Assembly: GCA_025934485.1 (NCBI GenBank)
Contig: JAICXX010000053.1
Location: 1 to 32,297, forward strand
Direction: 5' to 3'
Origin: Chitinophagaceae bacterium
GTDB taxonomy: Bacteria; Bacteroidota; Bacteroidia; Chitinophagales; Chitinophagaceae
DNA: 32,297 bases
The notes under the pieces are model-generated. The model did no database searches, was not told the DNA's origin, and was given only the letters and a program-made list of their open reading frames with translations. This document shows, one piece after another, positions 1 to 9,309 of the stretch. A program made the translations under genes and the position numbers. Position 1 is the first letter of the stretch. Each line of letters starts with the position of its first letter.

Positions 1-2358
1 AACCTCCGCCGGAATAAATTCGCCGCCGCCATCAACATCGGCGGTCTCGCCATCGGCATGGCCGTCGCCATCCTCATAGGTCTCTGGATCTATGACGAAC
101 TCATCTTCGATCACGCCACACCCAACCATAGCCGCATCGCCCAGGTGATGAAAAACGAGACCTTCAATGGCGTGCAGACCTGGAGCACCGTGCCCTGGCA
201 GGTCGGCGACGTCCTGAAAAAAGACTACGGCAATCTCTTCAAATACGTCGTCATGGATGGCGGAAGAGGAGAACATCTCCTGGCCTATGGAGACAAAAAA
301 GTCAAACCCAGCGGTGACTATATGGGCACACAGATCATCGACATGCTGGGCCTTCAAATGCTCCGCGGCAACAACACCGCCCTCGAAGATGGAACCTCGA
401 TCATCCTCGATGCTTCCACCGCAAAAGAGCTTTTCGGCAACACGGACCCCATGGGTAAGGTCATCACGCTCGACAACGACCGCCCGGTAAAGGTCACCGG
501 CATTTATGCCGATCTCCCCACCGGTTCCACCTTTAACAATCTCGGGTTCATCGCCCCCTGGCAGGCATTGTTCAAAGAGCAGAACTACGAAGCAAAGCTC
601 GGCTGGGGCAACAGCTGGTTCCAGATCCTCGTCCAGCTCAAAGACAATGTTGACATGGCAGCGGCATCCAAAGCAATTGGCAGGATCGAAGAAAAATATG
701 CCCCGGGGGAAGTCACCAGCTCCAACCCCACCCTTTTTCTTCAGCCCATGGATCGATGGCATCTCTATTCCGAATTCAAAGATGGCGTCAACACCGGCGG
801 CGATATCCGTTTTGTCCGGCTCTATGCTATCATCGGCGCCTTTATCCTGCTGCTGGCCTGTATCAACTTCATGAACCTCTCCACCGCCCGCAGCGAGAAA
901 CGCGCCCGCGAAGTAGGCATCCGCAAAACGCTCGGCTCCATGCGCAAGCAGCTCATCCATCAGTTCTTCAGCGAATCCATGCTCACCTCGCTGCTGGCGT
1001 TCGTCCTGGCCATCGGCATCGCCGCGCTCCTGCTGCCCTTCTTCAATGGAACAGCAGGAAAGGATCTCTCCATTCCCTGGACTACTCCGCTATTCTGGCT
1101 CACCGGCCTCGGCTTCACCGTATTCACCGGGATCATCGCCGGCAGCTACCCCGCGCTGTATCTCTCATCCTTCCAGCCCATCAAAGTCCTCAAGGGTACT
1201 TTTAAAGCCGGTCCGCTCGCGGCTGTCCCGCGAAAGGTTCTCGTCGTAATACAGTTCAGCGTCTCGGTGATCCTCATCGTGGGCACCATCACCGTCTTAC
1301 ATCAGATACAATACGCGCGCGACAGGCCGGTAGGTTTCAACCAGCAAGGACTCGTTGCCATCCCCCTGCAAACCTTCCAGCCCGGCAACAGGTTCGAGAC
1401 CCTTAAAACACAATTGCAGGCCACCGGTACCGTGCAGGATATCGCCGGCACGGAAAGCTCCACCGTGAGCACCTACGTCACGAACAGCGGGTTCGTCTGG
1501 CCGGGAAAAAATCCCGCTATGAAAGATGAGTTTGTCACTAATGGCGTCACCCCGGAATTTGGCAAGGTGCTCGGCTGGCAGTTAAATGAAGGTCGCGACT
1601 TCTCCCGCGATTTCGACGCCGACAGCACCTCGCTCATCATCAATGAGGCCGCGGCCACCTACATGGGCCTGAGGCATCCTGTAGGGACGCGAGTAAAATG
1701 GGGCGACAATGGCATGTTTACCATCATCGGCGTGGCGGACAATATGGTTGTACAAGGCCCCTATGCGTCCGCGCAACCCATGATCTTTTTCCTCGCGAAG
1801 TATCGCGATTTCGTCCGGCTGACACTCATCAACGTCCGGCTGAAACCGCAAACAGCCATCTCACCCGCGCTTGCCGCCATCCGCGAGGTATTCAAACGAT
1901 TCGATCCGCAGGACCCTTTCGAATATCACTTTGTCGATGAAGAGTATGGCCATCAATTCGACGACGAGCAGCGCATCGCCCGGCTCGCCGGCTTCTTCAC
2001 CCTGCTGGCCATCTTCATTTCCTGTCTGGGCCTGCTCGGCCTCTCCGCCTTCGTCGCGGAACAACGTACCCGCGAGATCGGGGTGCGCAAGGTTTTGGGC
2101 GCCTCGGTGCTGAGTCTTTGGAATTTGCTCTCGAAGGAATTCATCGCACTGGTCGGACTCTCGCTGTTGATCGGCAGTCCTATCGCCTTCCTGCTCATGC
2201 ACGGCTGGCTCGATGGCTATGCCTATCATGCGGGGTTGTCGTGGTGGATCTTCGCGATCACGGCCCTGAGCGCGATAGGCATCACGCTGTTGACGGTGAG
2301 TTTCCAGGCGGTGCGAGCGGCGTTAATGAATCCTGCGCGCACCTTGCGCGCAGACTAA
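1..2358 (+). CDS. ABC transporter permease, MacB/FtsX type (5' end outside window)
   Basis: This is the inner-membrane permease of an ABC exporter of the MacB/FtsX class, which normally works with a separate ATPase; substrates in this family range from peptides and antibiotics to lipoproteins. The frame is open from base 1, and the residues before the first in-window Met (NLRRNKFAAAINIGGLAIGM) match the usual start of this family, so only some 10-25 residues are missing and the ATG at 58 is internal. The visible order is a first membrane helix, a large periplasmic MacB-like domain, an FtsX domain with three helices after EVGIRKTLGS (about residues 270-410), a second periplasmic domain, and a second FtsX domain after EIGVRKVLGAS that ends in NPARTLRAD. 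This duplicated layout of about 800 residues is typical of Bacteroidota. No ATPase gene is in view. The stop codon directly touches the stop of the opposing gene. Confidence 0.93.
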   Translation, partial: NLRRNKFAAAINIGGLAIGMAVAILIGLWIYDELIFDHATPNHSRIAQVMKNETFNGVQTWSTVPWQVGDVLKKDYGNLFKYVVMDGGRGEHLLAYGDKKVKPSGDYMGTQIIDMLGLQMLRGNNTALEDGTSIILDASTAKELFGNTDPMGKVITLDNDRPVKVTGIYADLPTGSTFNNLGFIAPWQALFKEQNYEAKLGWGNSWFQILVQLKDNVDMAAASKAIGRIEEKYAPGEVTSSNPTLFLQPMDRWHLYSEFKDGVNTGGDIRFVRLYAIIGAFILLLACINFMNLSTARSEKRAREVGIRKTLGSMRKQLIHQFFSESMLTSLLAFVLAIGIAALLLPFFNGTAGKDLSIPWTTPLFWLTGLGFTVFTGIIAGSYPALYLSSFQPIKVLKGTFKAGPLAAVPRKVLVVIQFSVSVILIVGTITVLHQIQYARDRPVGFNQQGLVAIPLQTFQPGNRFETLKTQLQATGTVQDIAGTESSTVSTYVTNSGFVWPGKNPAMKDEFVTNGVTPEFGKVLGWQLNEGRDFSRDFDADSTSLIINEAAATYMGLRHPVGTRVKWGDNGMFTIIGVADNMVVQGPYASAQPMIFFLAKYRDFVRLTLINVRLKPQTAISPALAAIREVFKRFDPQDPFEYHFVDEEYGHQFDDEQRIARLAGFFTLLAIFISCLGLLGLSAFVAEQRTREIGVRKVLGASVLSLWNLLSKEFIALVGLSLLIGSPIAFLLMHGWLDGYAYHAGLSWWIFAITALSAIGITLLTVSFQAVRAALMNPARTLRAD

Positions 2359-4689
2359 TTATTTATTCACCTTGACCAATTTTTCGCAGGTCATCTGGTT
2401 GTTGCACTGGATCAGCAGGGCATACGTCGCAGGCGGCAGATTGCCCACCCCATACAATGTCAGCGTGTTGAGCCCCTGGCTCACCGCCTGCCGCTCCCGG
2501 CGCAACACGCGCCCATAGAGATCCAGCAAGGTGAATGTCGCCGCCCCATTCACCGGCGCGGTAAGCTCTACGCTGATACGATCGACAAATGGATTGAGCG
2601 CCGAACGTACCTGGAAGCCGAGTGGGCTGCTGCTCAGCAACACGAGATTGCTGAAGCGGTTAAAAGACTGCACGGTCATGTTGATACGATAATACGTCTG
2701 GGCGCCCACGGGAGTGGGATCGAGATATTGATAGCTGGCCCCGGCGACGCCCACAGCAGTGGCGGCAATTGTGGCAATAGTAGAAAAATGAGTCCCGTCG
2801 TCGCTCCGCTCCAGGCTATAGCTCAACCCGGGCACCTCGTTAGCCGAAGTCCAAAAGAGCTGTCCCTGGCCATCCGTCACCTGGCCCCGGAACGAGACCA
2901 GCGTCGTCGGCAACGCGATCATACAATTCACGCCAAACACCGTCTTGGGCTGTGACGTGATAAAACTACAATTGGTACTGGATAGGTTCGCGACAGTGCT
3001 GCCTACGATCAACCGGTAGATGATCGTCTGATCCGTAGCCTGGATACGGTAATAGCGCGTCACGGTATCCACATACAACCCGAGCGTCGAGTTGAACGCG
3101 GGTGTCACACTATCCAAAGCCGCTCTTCCAAGCGTATCAAGCCCCGGCGCCACCCAGGTGACACCCCCGTCCGTGCTCTTCTGCAGCTGGAAATATTTGT
3201 AGTTGCTTACATACGAAGAGATGGCGAACCGTACCGTGTCGTCGGCGCCCTGACACAACGTATCGGGCTTGTCGGGCGTAAGCGTGATATTGGGCGGACA
3301 AGTCGCCAGCGTGATATCGTCCAGGGCCCAGTCGTTACCACCGCCACCCGGCGCATTGTTGCGCACGGAGATGGTGATCGAGGTCTCCGCAGGTCCTGTG
3401 AGAAACACAAAACCTCGCTGTTGCCAGCCCAAAGTGTCGAGCGCCCCGGTAGAGTACCGGTCAAGCCCATCTACCACCAGGGTTAAATTGGGCAGCACAC
3501 CCGGCGTATACTCGGCCTTGCCATTGATATCGATACCGCAGTTAGGACATATATTCTTCACCCAAACGGAGAATTGGTAGTACGTGTTCGGACAAAGCCC
3601 GCCGATCACCTGCCTGTAAGCTTCGCTTGTCGCAAGGTCCGCGTTTACCACCAGCATATAACCCGCGCTGGTAGTGGCGCCCGGCGGGGCATTCCCCGCG
3701 GCCGTGGTCGTACCCGAATGGTCCCCGCCGATAAACCAGAAACCACTGAACTCACGGTTGGAGCAGGCGTTAGTACCCGTACCGCCGGTACAATTGGGCT
3801 GCCGCAGCGCATTCACATAGGTGTCGCTGGTCGGACTGGTATTGTTGACGATAGCATAATAACCGTCATTGATCGTCACCGCAGTGCCGCTGTTCGGCAA
3901 ATAAGTATAGCCGGGGATCAGGAAGGTCGGCGGCGTGCTGCGATTCAATCCAACGCCGGAACCAAAGGTGCCGCCGGACTCGGCTGCGAAGTTCGTGCTC
4001 GACGCATTCGCACAAAGCGAAGTCGGGGGCGAGATCAGGATCTGGTATTTTGTAGCGGTAAGCGAAGTATCCGTCAAACCATTCGAAGTAAGACTATAGA
4101 TGATCTTACCCGCGCCCAGCGTGATGGTGTCGCCATAATTACCCGAGACGACCACGTCGAAGGCGGTGGTGATTATGGAACCGGAAGAGAACAGCGGCGT
4201 CGTGCTGCCACCCGTGATGGTACCTGCATTCTGGAGATTGGCTGAGTCCATGTACTTCGTACCGGTAGGCGCCGCCGCGCCGGAACCCAGGTTCATCCTG
4301 ATCTGATAGCCGCCATAAGTATTCGTGGCCGCATAGGTGCCCGCATCCCCATCGGACGCGAGCGTATAGCTGTTCAGCACGAGCCCTTCGTTGCTGATCA
4401 ACATCAGGCTACTGTTGGGAAGAATAGTGGTATTCGACGGGATACTGTCAAGATATCGCACCCTATACATGGCGCCCGCGCTATTGGCCGAATTATAGGC
4501 CTTATTGACATAAAAGTTTACCCTTATCTGGAGTGTATCGCCCGGTTCCACAGGGCCACCCACTGTCTTTTTGGATAGGTTGACGTAGCTATTCCCGAAC
4601 TTGATCATGGCTGTCGCCTGCGCGTCAGCCGAAATACAAAAACCAAGAATAGCCGCGAACACCAGTAGTATGGTTATTGTGTTTTTCAC
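2359..4689 (-). CDS. Large secreted protein with type IX secretion C-terminal sorting domain
   Basis: A 776-residue exported protein of unknown function. Residues 1-23 form a signal peptide ending in ADAQA. The N-terminal third resembles the beta-rich DUF11-like segments of Bacteroidota surface proteins. The middle (about 225-470) looks like a lectin-like jelly roll, with GFWFIGGDHSG, a cysteine cluster CPNCG and the closing motif NDWALDDITLATC. Next come an Ig-like stretch (about 470-590) and a linker LPTTLVSFRGQ that opens the usual fibronectin-like segment. The last 80 or so residues (NPFVDRISVEL through YALLIQCNNQ) look like a type A sorting domain, which would send the protein through the type IX system to the cell surface. 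Translation starts at a GTG (4687-4689); I found no better ATG nearby. A role in adhesion or glycan binding is inference. It is transcribed divergently from the sugar dehydrogenase gene. Confidence 0.85.
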   Translation of the reverse strand: MKNTITILLVFAAILGFCISADAQATAMIKFGNSYVNLSKKTVGGPVEPGDTLQIRVNFYVNKAYNSANSAGAMYRVRYLDSIPSNTTILPNSSLMLISNEGLVLNSYTLASDGDAGTYAATNTYGGYQIRMNLGSGAAAPTGTKYMDSANLQNAGTITGGSTTPLFSSGSIITTAFDVVVSGNYGDTITLGAGKIIYSLTSNGLTDTSLTATKYQILISPPTSLCANASSTNFAAESGGTFGSGVGLNRSTPPTFLIPGYTYLPNSGTAVTINDGYYAIVNNTSPTSDTYVNALRQPNCTGGTGTNACSNREFSGFWFIGGDHSGTTTAAGNAPPGATTSAGYMLVVNADLATSEAYRQVIGGLCPNTYYQFSVWVKNICPNCGIDINGKAEYTPGVLPNLTLVVDGLDRYSTGALDTLGWQQRGFVFLTGPAETSITISVRNNAPGGGGNDWALDDITLATCPPNITLTPDKPDTLCQGADDTVRFAISSYVSNYKYFQLQKSTDGGVTWVAPGLDTLGRAALDSVTPAFNSTLGLYVDTVTRYYRIQATDQTIIYRLIVGSTVANLSSTNCSFITSQPKTVFGVNCMIALPTTLVSFRGQVTDGQGQLFWTSANEVPGLSYSLERSDDGTHFSTIATIAATAVGVAGASYQYLDPTPVGAQTYYRINMTVQSFNRFSNLVLLSSSPLGFQVRSALNPFVDRISVELTAPVNGAATFTLLDLYGRVLRRERQAVSQGLNTLTLYGVGNLPPATYALLIQCNNQMTCEKLVKVNK

Positions 4690-4733
4690 GGGAAATGGAT
4701 TCAGTCATAAAAGTAACATCATTATTCAAATAA

Positions 4734-4755
4734 GACAATCGTAGAACTACTTGTC
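4734..4755. promoter_or_regulatory. Imperfect inverted repeat in divergent intergenic region
   Basis: The 135-bp gap between the two divergent genes contains GACAATCGTAG, a 2-nt AA centre, and CTACTTGTC. The arms pair perfectly except for a 2-nt TC bulge in the left arm. The position midway between two divergent starts would suit an operator serving both genes, but this is inference and such a repeat could arise by chance. No convincing TAnnTTTG promoter box was found on either strand in this gap; the nearest is ACTAATTTGC about 30 nt before the plus-strand start. Confidence 0.3.
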
Positions 4756-4824
4756 AAAAGCGCCATGATTTCTACTATTTTCCGCTAAGTATTAATGTAC
4801 TAATTTGCCCTCAATCCAAATCTT

Positions 4825-6603
4825 ATGAAGAGCAGACATGTTTGCCTGTTATTCTTGCCGTGCCTGTGCACAACTCTGAACCTGTCCGCGCAAAAGACGC
4901 TGACTTACTATTCGCAATCGTTTAAGATCGACACCCTCTATCCGGCCACCGGCTCCACGGGCATGACTTCGCCCTGGGAGGTCGTCTACGGCCCCGATGA
5001 CTCGTTATGGGTCACGGCGTCGCATGACTATAAGATCTACAAGATCCATCCCGGCAACAAAGGGAGCAGGATGGTGCTGGACATGAACAGCTACAAAGAC
5101 TTCACCGCCTCCGGCGTCACCGCCTGGCCGCAAGGCGGGCTCATGGGCCTTGCCATCCACCCCGATTTCTACAATGGCAAACCCTGGGTATACATTGCCT
5201 ATGTCTATCATAACATCAGCTGCGGCGTCAGCAGCGGCGGCAACTACTGCAGCTACAATACCAAGATCTCGAGATTTAAATGGAATTTCTCCAACGGTAC
5301 CCTGACCTATATGGACGATGTCATCTCGGGGCTCGACGGCAGCAACGACCATAACTCCGGCCGGCTCCGCATCGATCCGTTAAAGGAAAGCGATGGGAAC
5401 TACCATTTATATTACACCATCGGTGACATGGGCGCGGGCCAGCTCGCGAACGTCGACCGCGCGGAACATGCTCAGGATACCACGATTATCGAAGGCAAGA
5501 CCCTTCGGCTGAATACCGAACCCGATCCCACCCTGCCCAGCGGCCCGCAGCAATGGATACCCGGCGACAACCCTTTCCCCGCCGGCGGCGCGCCCGCGAG
5601 CAAGAGCCCGATCTATAGCTTCGGCCATCGTAATCCGCAAGGCCTTGTCTTCGGGTCGGTGGATGGCGGCGTCTCCTATATCCTTTATAGCAGTGAACAC
5701 GGCGACCGGAGTGACGACGAAGTAAATATCATTAACCCGCATACGAACTATGGCTGGCCCAAAGTCGCCGGCCTTTGTGACGACAATTATACCTCTACGC
5801 TCAATGACTCGCTCTATCTCGCCGGCAAGGCCGTGATCTCGGAGACCGGTTTCTGCGATACCACGAAGACAACGCTTGCCGAACCCATCTTCTCCTATTA
5901 TAATTGGAGCCGGGCACAAAACAAGGTCGTTGCCGGTCTCTCCAACAATATGAGCTGGCCCACGGTGGCCCCCGCCGCCATCGCTTTCTATGGTCAGGGT
6001 GCCATCCCCGGCTGGAACTATTCGTTGCTCGTCGCCAGTCTCAAAAATGGCCTCTGGCGGCTGAAGCTCAAGTCGGATGGGCTAAGTGTCGACAGCGCCA
6101 GCAACCCCTATGACACCCTGCACTATCTCACCGGCTACCGGCTCCGCAATGTCACTATCGCGCCCACGGGCGATACGCTATTTATAGCGGTGGACAACTC
6201 GTGCTGTACGCTGGGCCCCACCGGCACCATCGGCAAATCCGTCGCTACGCCCGCGGCGGGATTCATCCTGCGCATGGTTTATCTGACGACCCTTGCTCTC
6301 CCGGATACAACCCGTGCCATCGTCCCCGCGCAGCCACAGCCCACAAACATCCGCGTCTATCCTAATCCTGCCCATGGAACACTCTATGTCGATGCCCCGC
6401 CCGAAGACCGCAAACCCTGGCTCGTGCAGCTCTATACCACCACCGGTCAGCTCTTGAAAACCGAGGCGGCCTACCAGCACCATTTCACCATCGATGTCCA
6501 AAATATCCGCACCGGCATCTATATCCTCAGGCTCACCAATGCCGACGGCATTTCCATGACCAGCCGCGTCCTTATTCGGGGAACAGAAATTGCGTCGTTA
6601 TAG
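4825..6603 (+). CDS. PQQ-dependent sugar dehydrogenase (GSDH family) with sorting domain
   Basis: A 592-residue secreted beta-propeller of the glucose/sorbosone dehydrogenase family, which oxidises aldoses at C1 with pyrroloquinoline quinone. Signal peptide 1-22 ends in LSAQ. Family signatures appear in order: GGLMGLAIHPDF (about 107), SNDHNSGRLRID (about 171, holding the catalytic-site His), SFGHRNPQGL (about 262), and SEHGDRSDDEVN with NYGWP (about 290-310). The propeller ends near residue 490. A type A sorting domain follows, from RVYPNPAHGTLYVDA to the end, so the enzyme is probably surface-attached through the type IX system. It lies 45 bp upstream of the cytochrome oxidase operon on the same strand, which raises the possibility that its electrons enter that chain. 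No PQQ synthesis gene is in the window, so cofactor supply is unknown. Confidence 0.88.
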   Translation: MKSRHVCLLFLPCLCTTLNLSAQKTLTYYSQSFKIDTLYPATGSTGMTSPWEVVYGPDDSLWVTASHDYKIYKIHPGNKGSRMVLDMNSYKDFTASGVTAWPQGGLMGLAIHPDFYNGKPWVYIAYVYHNISCGVSSGGNYCSYNTKISRFKWNFSNGTLTYMDDVISGLDGSNDHNSGRLRIDPLKESDGNYHLYYTIGDMGAGQLANVDRAEHAQDTTIIEGKTLRLNTEPDPTLPSGPQQWIPGDNPFPAGGAPASKSPIYSFGHRNPQGLVFGSVDGGVSYILYSSEHGDRSDDEVNIINPHTNYGWPKVAGLCDDNYTSTLNDSLYLAGKAVISETGFCDTTKTTLAEPIFSYYNWSRAQNKVVAGLSNNMSWPTVAPAAIAFYGQGAIPGWNYSLLVASLKNGLWRLKLKSDGLSVDSASNPYDTLHYLTGYRLRNVTIAPTGDTLFIAVDNSCCTLGPTGTIGKSVATPAAGFILRMVYLTTLALPDTTRAIVPAQPQPTNIRVYPNPAHGTLYVDAPPEDRKPWLVQLYTTTGQLLKTEAAYQHHFTIDVQNIRTGIYILRLTNADGISMTSRVLIRGTEIASL

Positions 6604-6648
6604 GTCCATTCTGTTTTCCGTTTGCCACATTCCGTGATACCATATTTT

Positions 6649-7620
6649 ATGTTCCTGCAAGCCGTGGAAGACCCGCAGTCTTTCCAGGCGGAACATATCA
6701 ACCGGCTTTTCAATCAATTCAATATAGCCGCCGCCTGCATCCTCCTCCTCGTTGTGTTTCTCGTCATTTATGTCACCACAAAATACCGCCGGCGGCATGG
6801 CGACGACTCCGAAGGTGCCCCCATCGAGGGTAACCGGCGTGTAGAAATACTGATGATCGGTTTCCCCACTGTGTTGCTGGCCTGGTTTTTTTATAAGACC
6901 CTCGCCGTCTCCTCCGCCGTAATGCCCCCTGTCAATCCCACCCGCCAACCCGATATCATCATCACCGGCCACCAATTCTGGTGGGAGGTCAGTTATCCGC
7001 GTAACGCCGGCACACCCAACCCGGCCAACTCGCCTAACTACGTCATCACCGCCAACGAGGTCCACCTGCCTGTGGGCCGCCCCCTGCTCATGGAGCTCCG
7101 CAGCGCGGATGTGATACACGACTGGTGGGTGCCGCAGCTCGGCAATAAAATGGACCTCGTGCCCGGCAACAAAAACTATCTCTGGCTCAACATCCGGCGC
7201 CCCGGCGACTATATCGGCGCCTGCAGCGAATTTTGCGGCCAGCAACATGCCTGGATGCGCATCCATGTCGTAGCCCAGGAACCGGCGGACTTCGCCCGCT
7301 GGCTCGACTCCAACGCACGCAATGCGAATCCGCCGGCGGACGCGCTCGCCCGCGCAGGTGAAACCCTTTTCCAGACAAGGACCTGCGCCGGCTGCCACCG
7401 CATCCGCGGCACCCCTGCCGACGGCGCCGCCGGCCCCGATCTCACCCATGTCGGTAACAGGTCGACGATCCTCACCGGCCTGCTCAGCACCAACGAAGAA
7501 AACCTGGCCAGCTGGATCGACCATCCCCAAGAGATCAAACAAGGTTCATATATGCCCAGCTTCATGTTCAGCAAAGACTCCATTAAGGCCATCGCACACT
7601 ATCTCGAACAACTGAAATGA
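6649..7620 (+). CDS. coxB: Cytochrome c oxidase subunit II with fused cytochrome c (caa3 type)
   Basis: Subunit II of a caa3-type terminal oxidase. It receives electrons on a C-terminal cytochrome c and passes them through the CuA centre to subunit I. Numbering from the ATG at 6649 gives 323 residues. Two membrane helices lie at about 26-44 and 66-86. The CuA domain has His157 (IHDWWVP) and the cluster CSEFCGQQHAWM with Cys192, Glu194, Cys196, His200 and Met203, all canonical. A heme c site CAGCH (246-250) and a probable axial Met302 (SYMPSF) form the fused cytochrome. The start is uncertain: the frame stays open upstream with TTG at 6622 and GTG at 6634, but the ATG gives the more usual short N-terminus. 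It has no obvious cleavable signal peptide. It is the first gene of the operon and ends 6 bp before coxA. Confidence 0.95.
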   Translation: MFLQAVEDPQSFQAEHINRLFNQFNIAAACILLLVVFLVIYVTTKYRRRHGDDSEGAPIEGNRRVEILMIGFPTVLLAWFFYKTLAVSSAVMPPVNPTRQPDIIITGHQFWWEVSYPRNAGTPNPANSPNYVITANEVHLPVGRPLLMELRSADVIHDWWVPQLGNKMDLVPGNKNYLWLNIRRPGDYIGACSEFCGQQHAWMRIHVVAQEPADFARWLDSNARNANPPADALARAGETLFQTRTCAGCHRIRGTPADGAAGPDLTHVGNRSTILTGLLSTNEENLASWIDHPQEIKQGSYMPSFMFSKDSIKAIAHYLEQLK

Positions 7621-7626
7621 TCAACT

Positions 7627-9309
7627 ATGGGTACAACCATTAAAATACCCGAGCCTTCAGCGCCCTTTCCCGGTCTCGGCGTCGAAAACGCGCAAGGGCT
7701 GTTGCAGTGGATCTCCGCCGTGGACCACAAGATCATCGGGGTCATGTATCTCCTGACATCCGTGGTCTTCCTCGTGCTTGGCGGCGTCCTTGCGCTGCTG
7801 ATGCGCGTCCAGCTCGCCATACCCATGAACCATTTTCTGCATCCCGAAGTCTTCAATCAGTTTTTCACCATGCACGGCACCACGATGATCTTCTTCGTCG
7901 CCATGCCCGCCATCTTCGGCTTCGCCGTGTACTTTATTCCCCTGATGATCGGCGCCAATGAAATGGCCTTTCCCCGGCTGAATGCCTTTGGTTTCTGGCT
8001 CACCTTCTTCGGTGGCCTCCTGCTCTATTTTAGTTTCGTCGCCGGCGGCGCGCCCGACGCAGGCTGGTTCAATTACGCCCCGCTCAACGAACGCAACTAC
8101 TCCTATAATCACGGGATCGATTATTTCGCCATAGGGCTTCTCGTGTCCGGCATCGGCAGCGTCGCCACGTCCATCAACATCATCGTCACCGTCCTGCACT
8201 ATCGTGTCCCCGGCATGGCGCTGAACAAACTCCCGCTGTTCGTTTGGATGATCTTCGTCAACTCGTTCCTGCTGCTCGCCGCCTTCCCGGCGCTCAATGC
8301 CGCCCTCGCCGAGCTGCTGCTGGACCGCGAGCTCAACGCCCATTTCTTCAATACAGCGGGTGGCGGCTCCGCGCTCCTCTGGCAGCACCTCTTCTGGATC
8401 TTCGGTCATCCGGAAGTATACATCGTCATCCTCCCCGCCTTCGCCATCTACTCCGAAGTCTTCCAGGTCTTCTCCCGTAAGCCCATCTTCGGGTATGCCT
8501 TCGTGGCCGCGTCCTCGGTGGCCATCGCCCTCCTCTCGTTTGGTGTCTGGGCCCACCACATGTTTGCCGTGGGCCTCGGCGACACCGTCAACTCGTTCTT
8601 CGGCGCCAGCAGCATGCTCATCGCCATTCCTACCGGCGTCAAGATATTCAATTGGATCGCAACCATGTGGGGCGGAAAGATCCACTTCAGCGTGGCCATG
8701 CTTTTCGCCATCTCGTTTCTCATCGAATTCACCATCGGCGGTCTCACCGGCGTCGCCTTCGCCATGTTTCCCATCGACTGGCAGCTCACCGACACCTACT
8801 ATGTCGTGGCGCATATGCACTATGTGTTTATCGGCGGTGTCATCTCGGGAATGCTGGCCGGCCTGTTCTATTGGTTCCCGAAGATCACGGGCAAATATCT
8901 CGATGAAAAAGCAGGTAAATGGTTCTTTTGGCTCTTCGTCATCGGCTTCAACGGCACCTTCCTGATACAGCATGTCCTGGGGATGATCGGCATGCCGCGA
9001 AGAGTATACACCTATCCCAATCTGCCCTGGTATGGCGTGCTGAATTTTACCTCCACCTTCTTCGCCTTCGTCATGGGCTTCTCGATCCTGCTATTGGTTT
9101 TCATCATGCGCAGGGCGATGCGTCACGGCACTCCCGCCGGCCCCGACCCCTGGAATGCCTATACGCTGGAATGGGCGACCCGCACCTCTCCGCCCCCGCT
9201 GAAGAACTTCGAAGACCTCCCCGCCGTCACCAGCCGCCGCGCCTGGTGGGATATGAAACAACAAGCCGTCAATCCGCACCCGCAAACAAAAAACGATGAC
9301 CCAATCTGA
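7627..9309 (+). CDS. coxA: Cytochrome c oxidase subunit I
   Basis: The catalytic, proton-pumping subunit of an aa3-type oxidase; 560 residues with about 12 membrane helices. All metal ligands are visible: His83 (TMHGTTM) and His398 for heme a, His396 (AHMHYV) for heme a3, and His261, His310 and His311 for CuB. Tyr265 in GHPEVY should form the His-Tyr crosslink. Glu263 of GHPEVY and Lys339 (PTGVKIF) mark the D and K proton channels of the A1 subfamily. One difference is that the D-channel entrance, usually MIGAPDMAFPRMN, reads MIGANEMAFPRLN here, so Asp is replaced by Glu112, and the Asn one helix turn earlier (FGNWLVP) is replaced in FAVYFIP. It overlaps coxC by 14 nt, which implies translational coupling. 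Confidence 0.97.
   Translation: MGTTIKIPEPSAPFPGLGVENAQGLLQWISAVDHKIIGVMYLLTSVVFLVLGGVLALLMRVQLAIPMNHFLHPEVFNQFFTMHGTTMIFFVAMPAIFGFAVYFIPLMIGANEMAFPRLNAFGFWLTFFGGLLLYFSFVAGGAPDAGWFNYAPLNERNYSYNHGIDYFAIGLLVSGIGSVATSINIIVTVLHYRVPGMALNKLPLFVWMIFVNSFLLLAAFPALNAALAELLLDRELNAHFFNTAGGGSALLWQHLFWIFGHPEVYIVILPAFAIYSEVFQVFSRKPIFGYAFVAASSVAIALLSFGVWAHHMFAVGLGDTVNSFFGASSMLIAIPTGVKIFNWIATMWGGKIHFSVAMLFAISFLIEFTIGGLTGVAFAMFPIDWQLTDTYYVVAHMHYVFIGGVISGMLAGLFYWFPKITGKYLDEKAGKWFFWLFVIGFNGTFLIQHVLGMIGMPRRVYTYPNLPWYGVLNFTSTFFAFVMGFSILLLVFIMRRAMRHGTPAGPDPWNAYTLEWATRTSPPPLKNFEDLPAVTSRRAWWDMKQQAVNPHPQTKNDDPI

Noticed and set aside
6598..7542. Antisense frame (314 codons) opposite coxB
   Set aside because: Complement of a GC-rich conserved gene; the peptide shows no known domain.
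7657..8973. Long open antisense frame (438 codons) opposite coxA
   Set aside because: It is a mirror of the C-rich third positions of coxA. The translation is full of Glu, Asp and Gly with no domain, and coxA itself is fully convincing.
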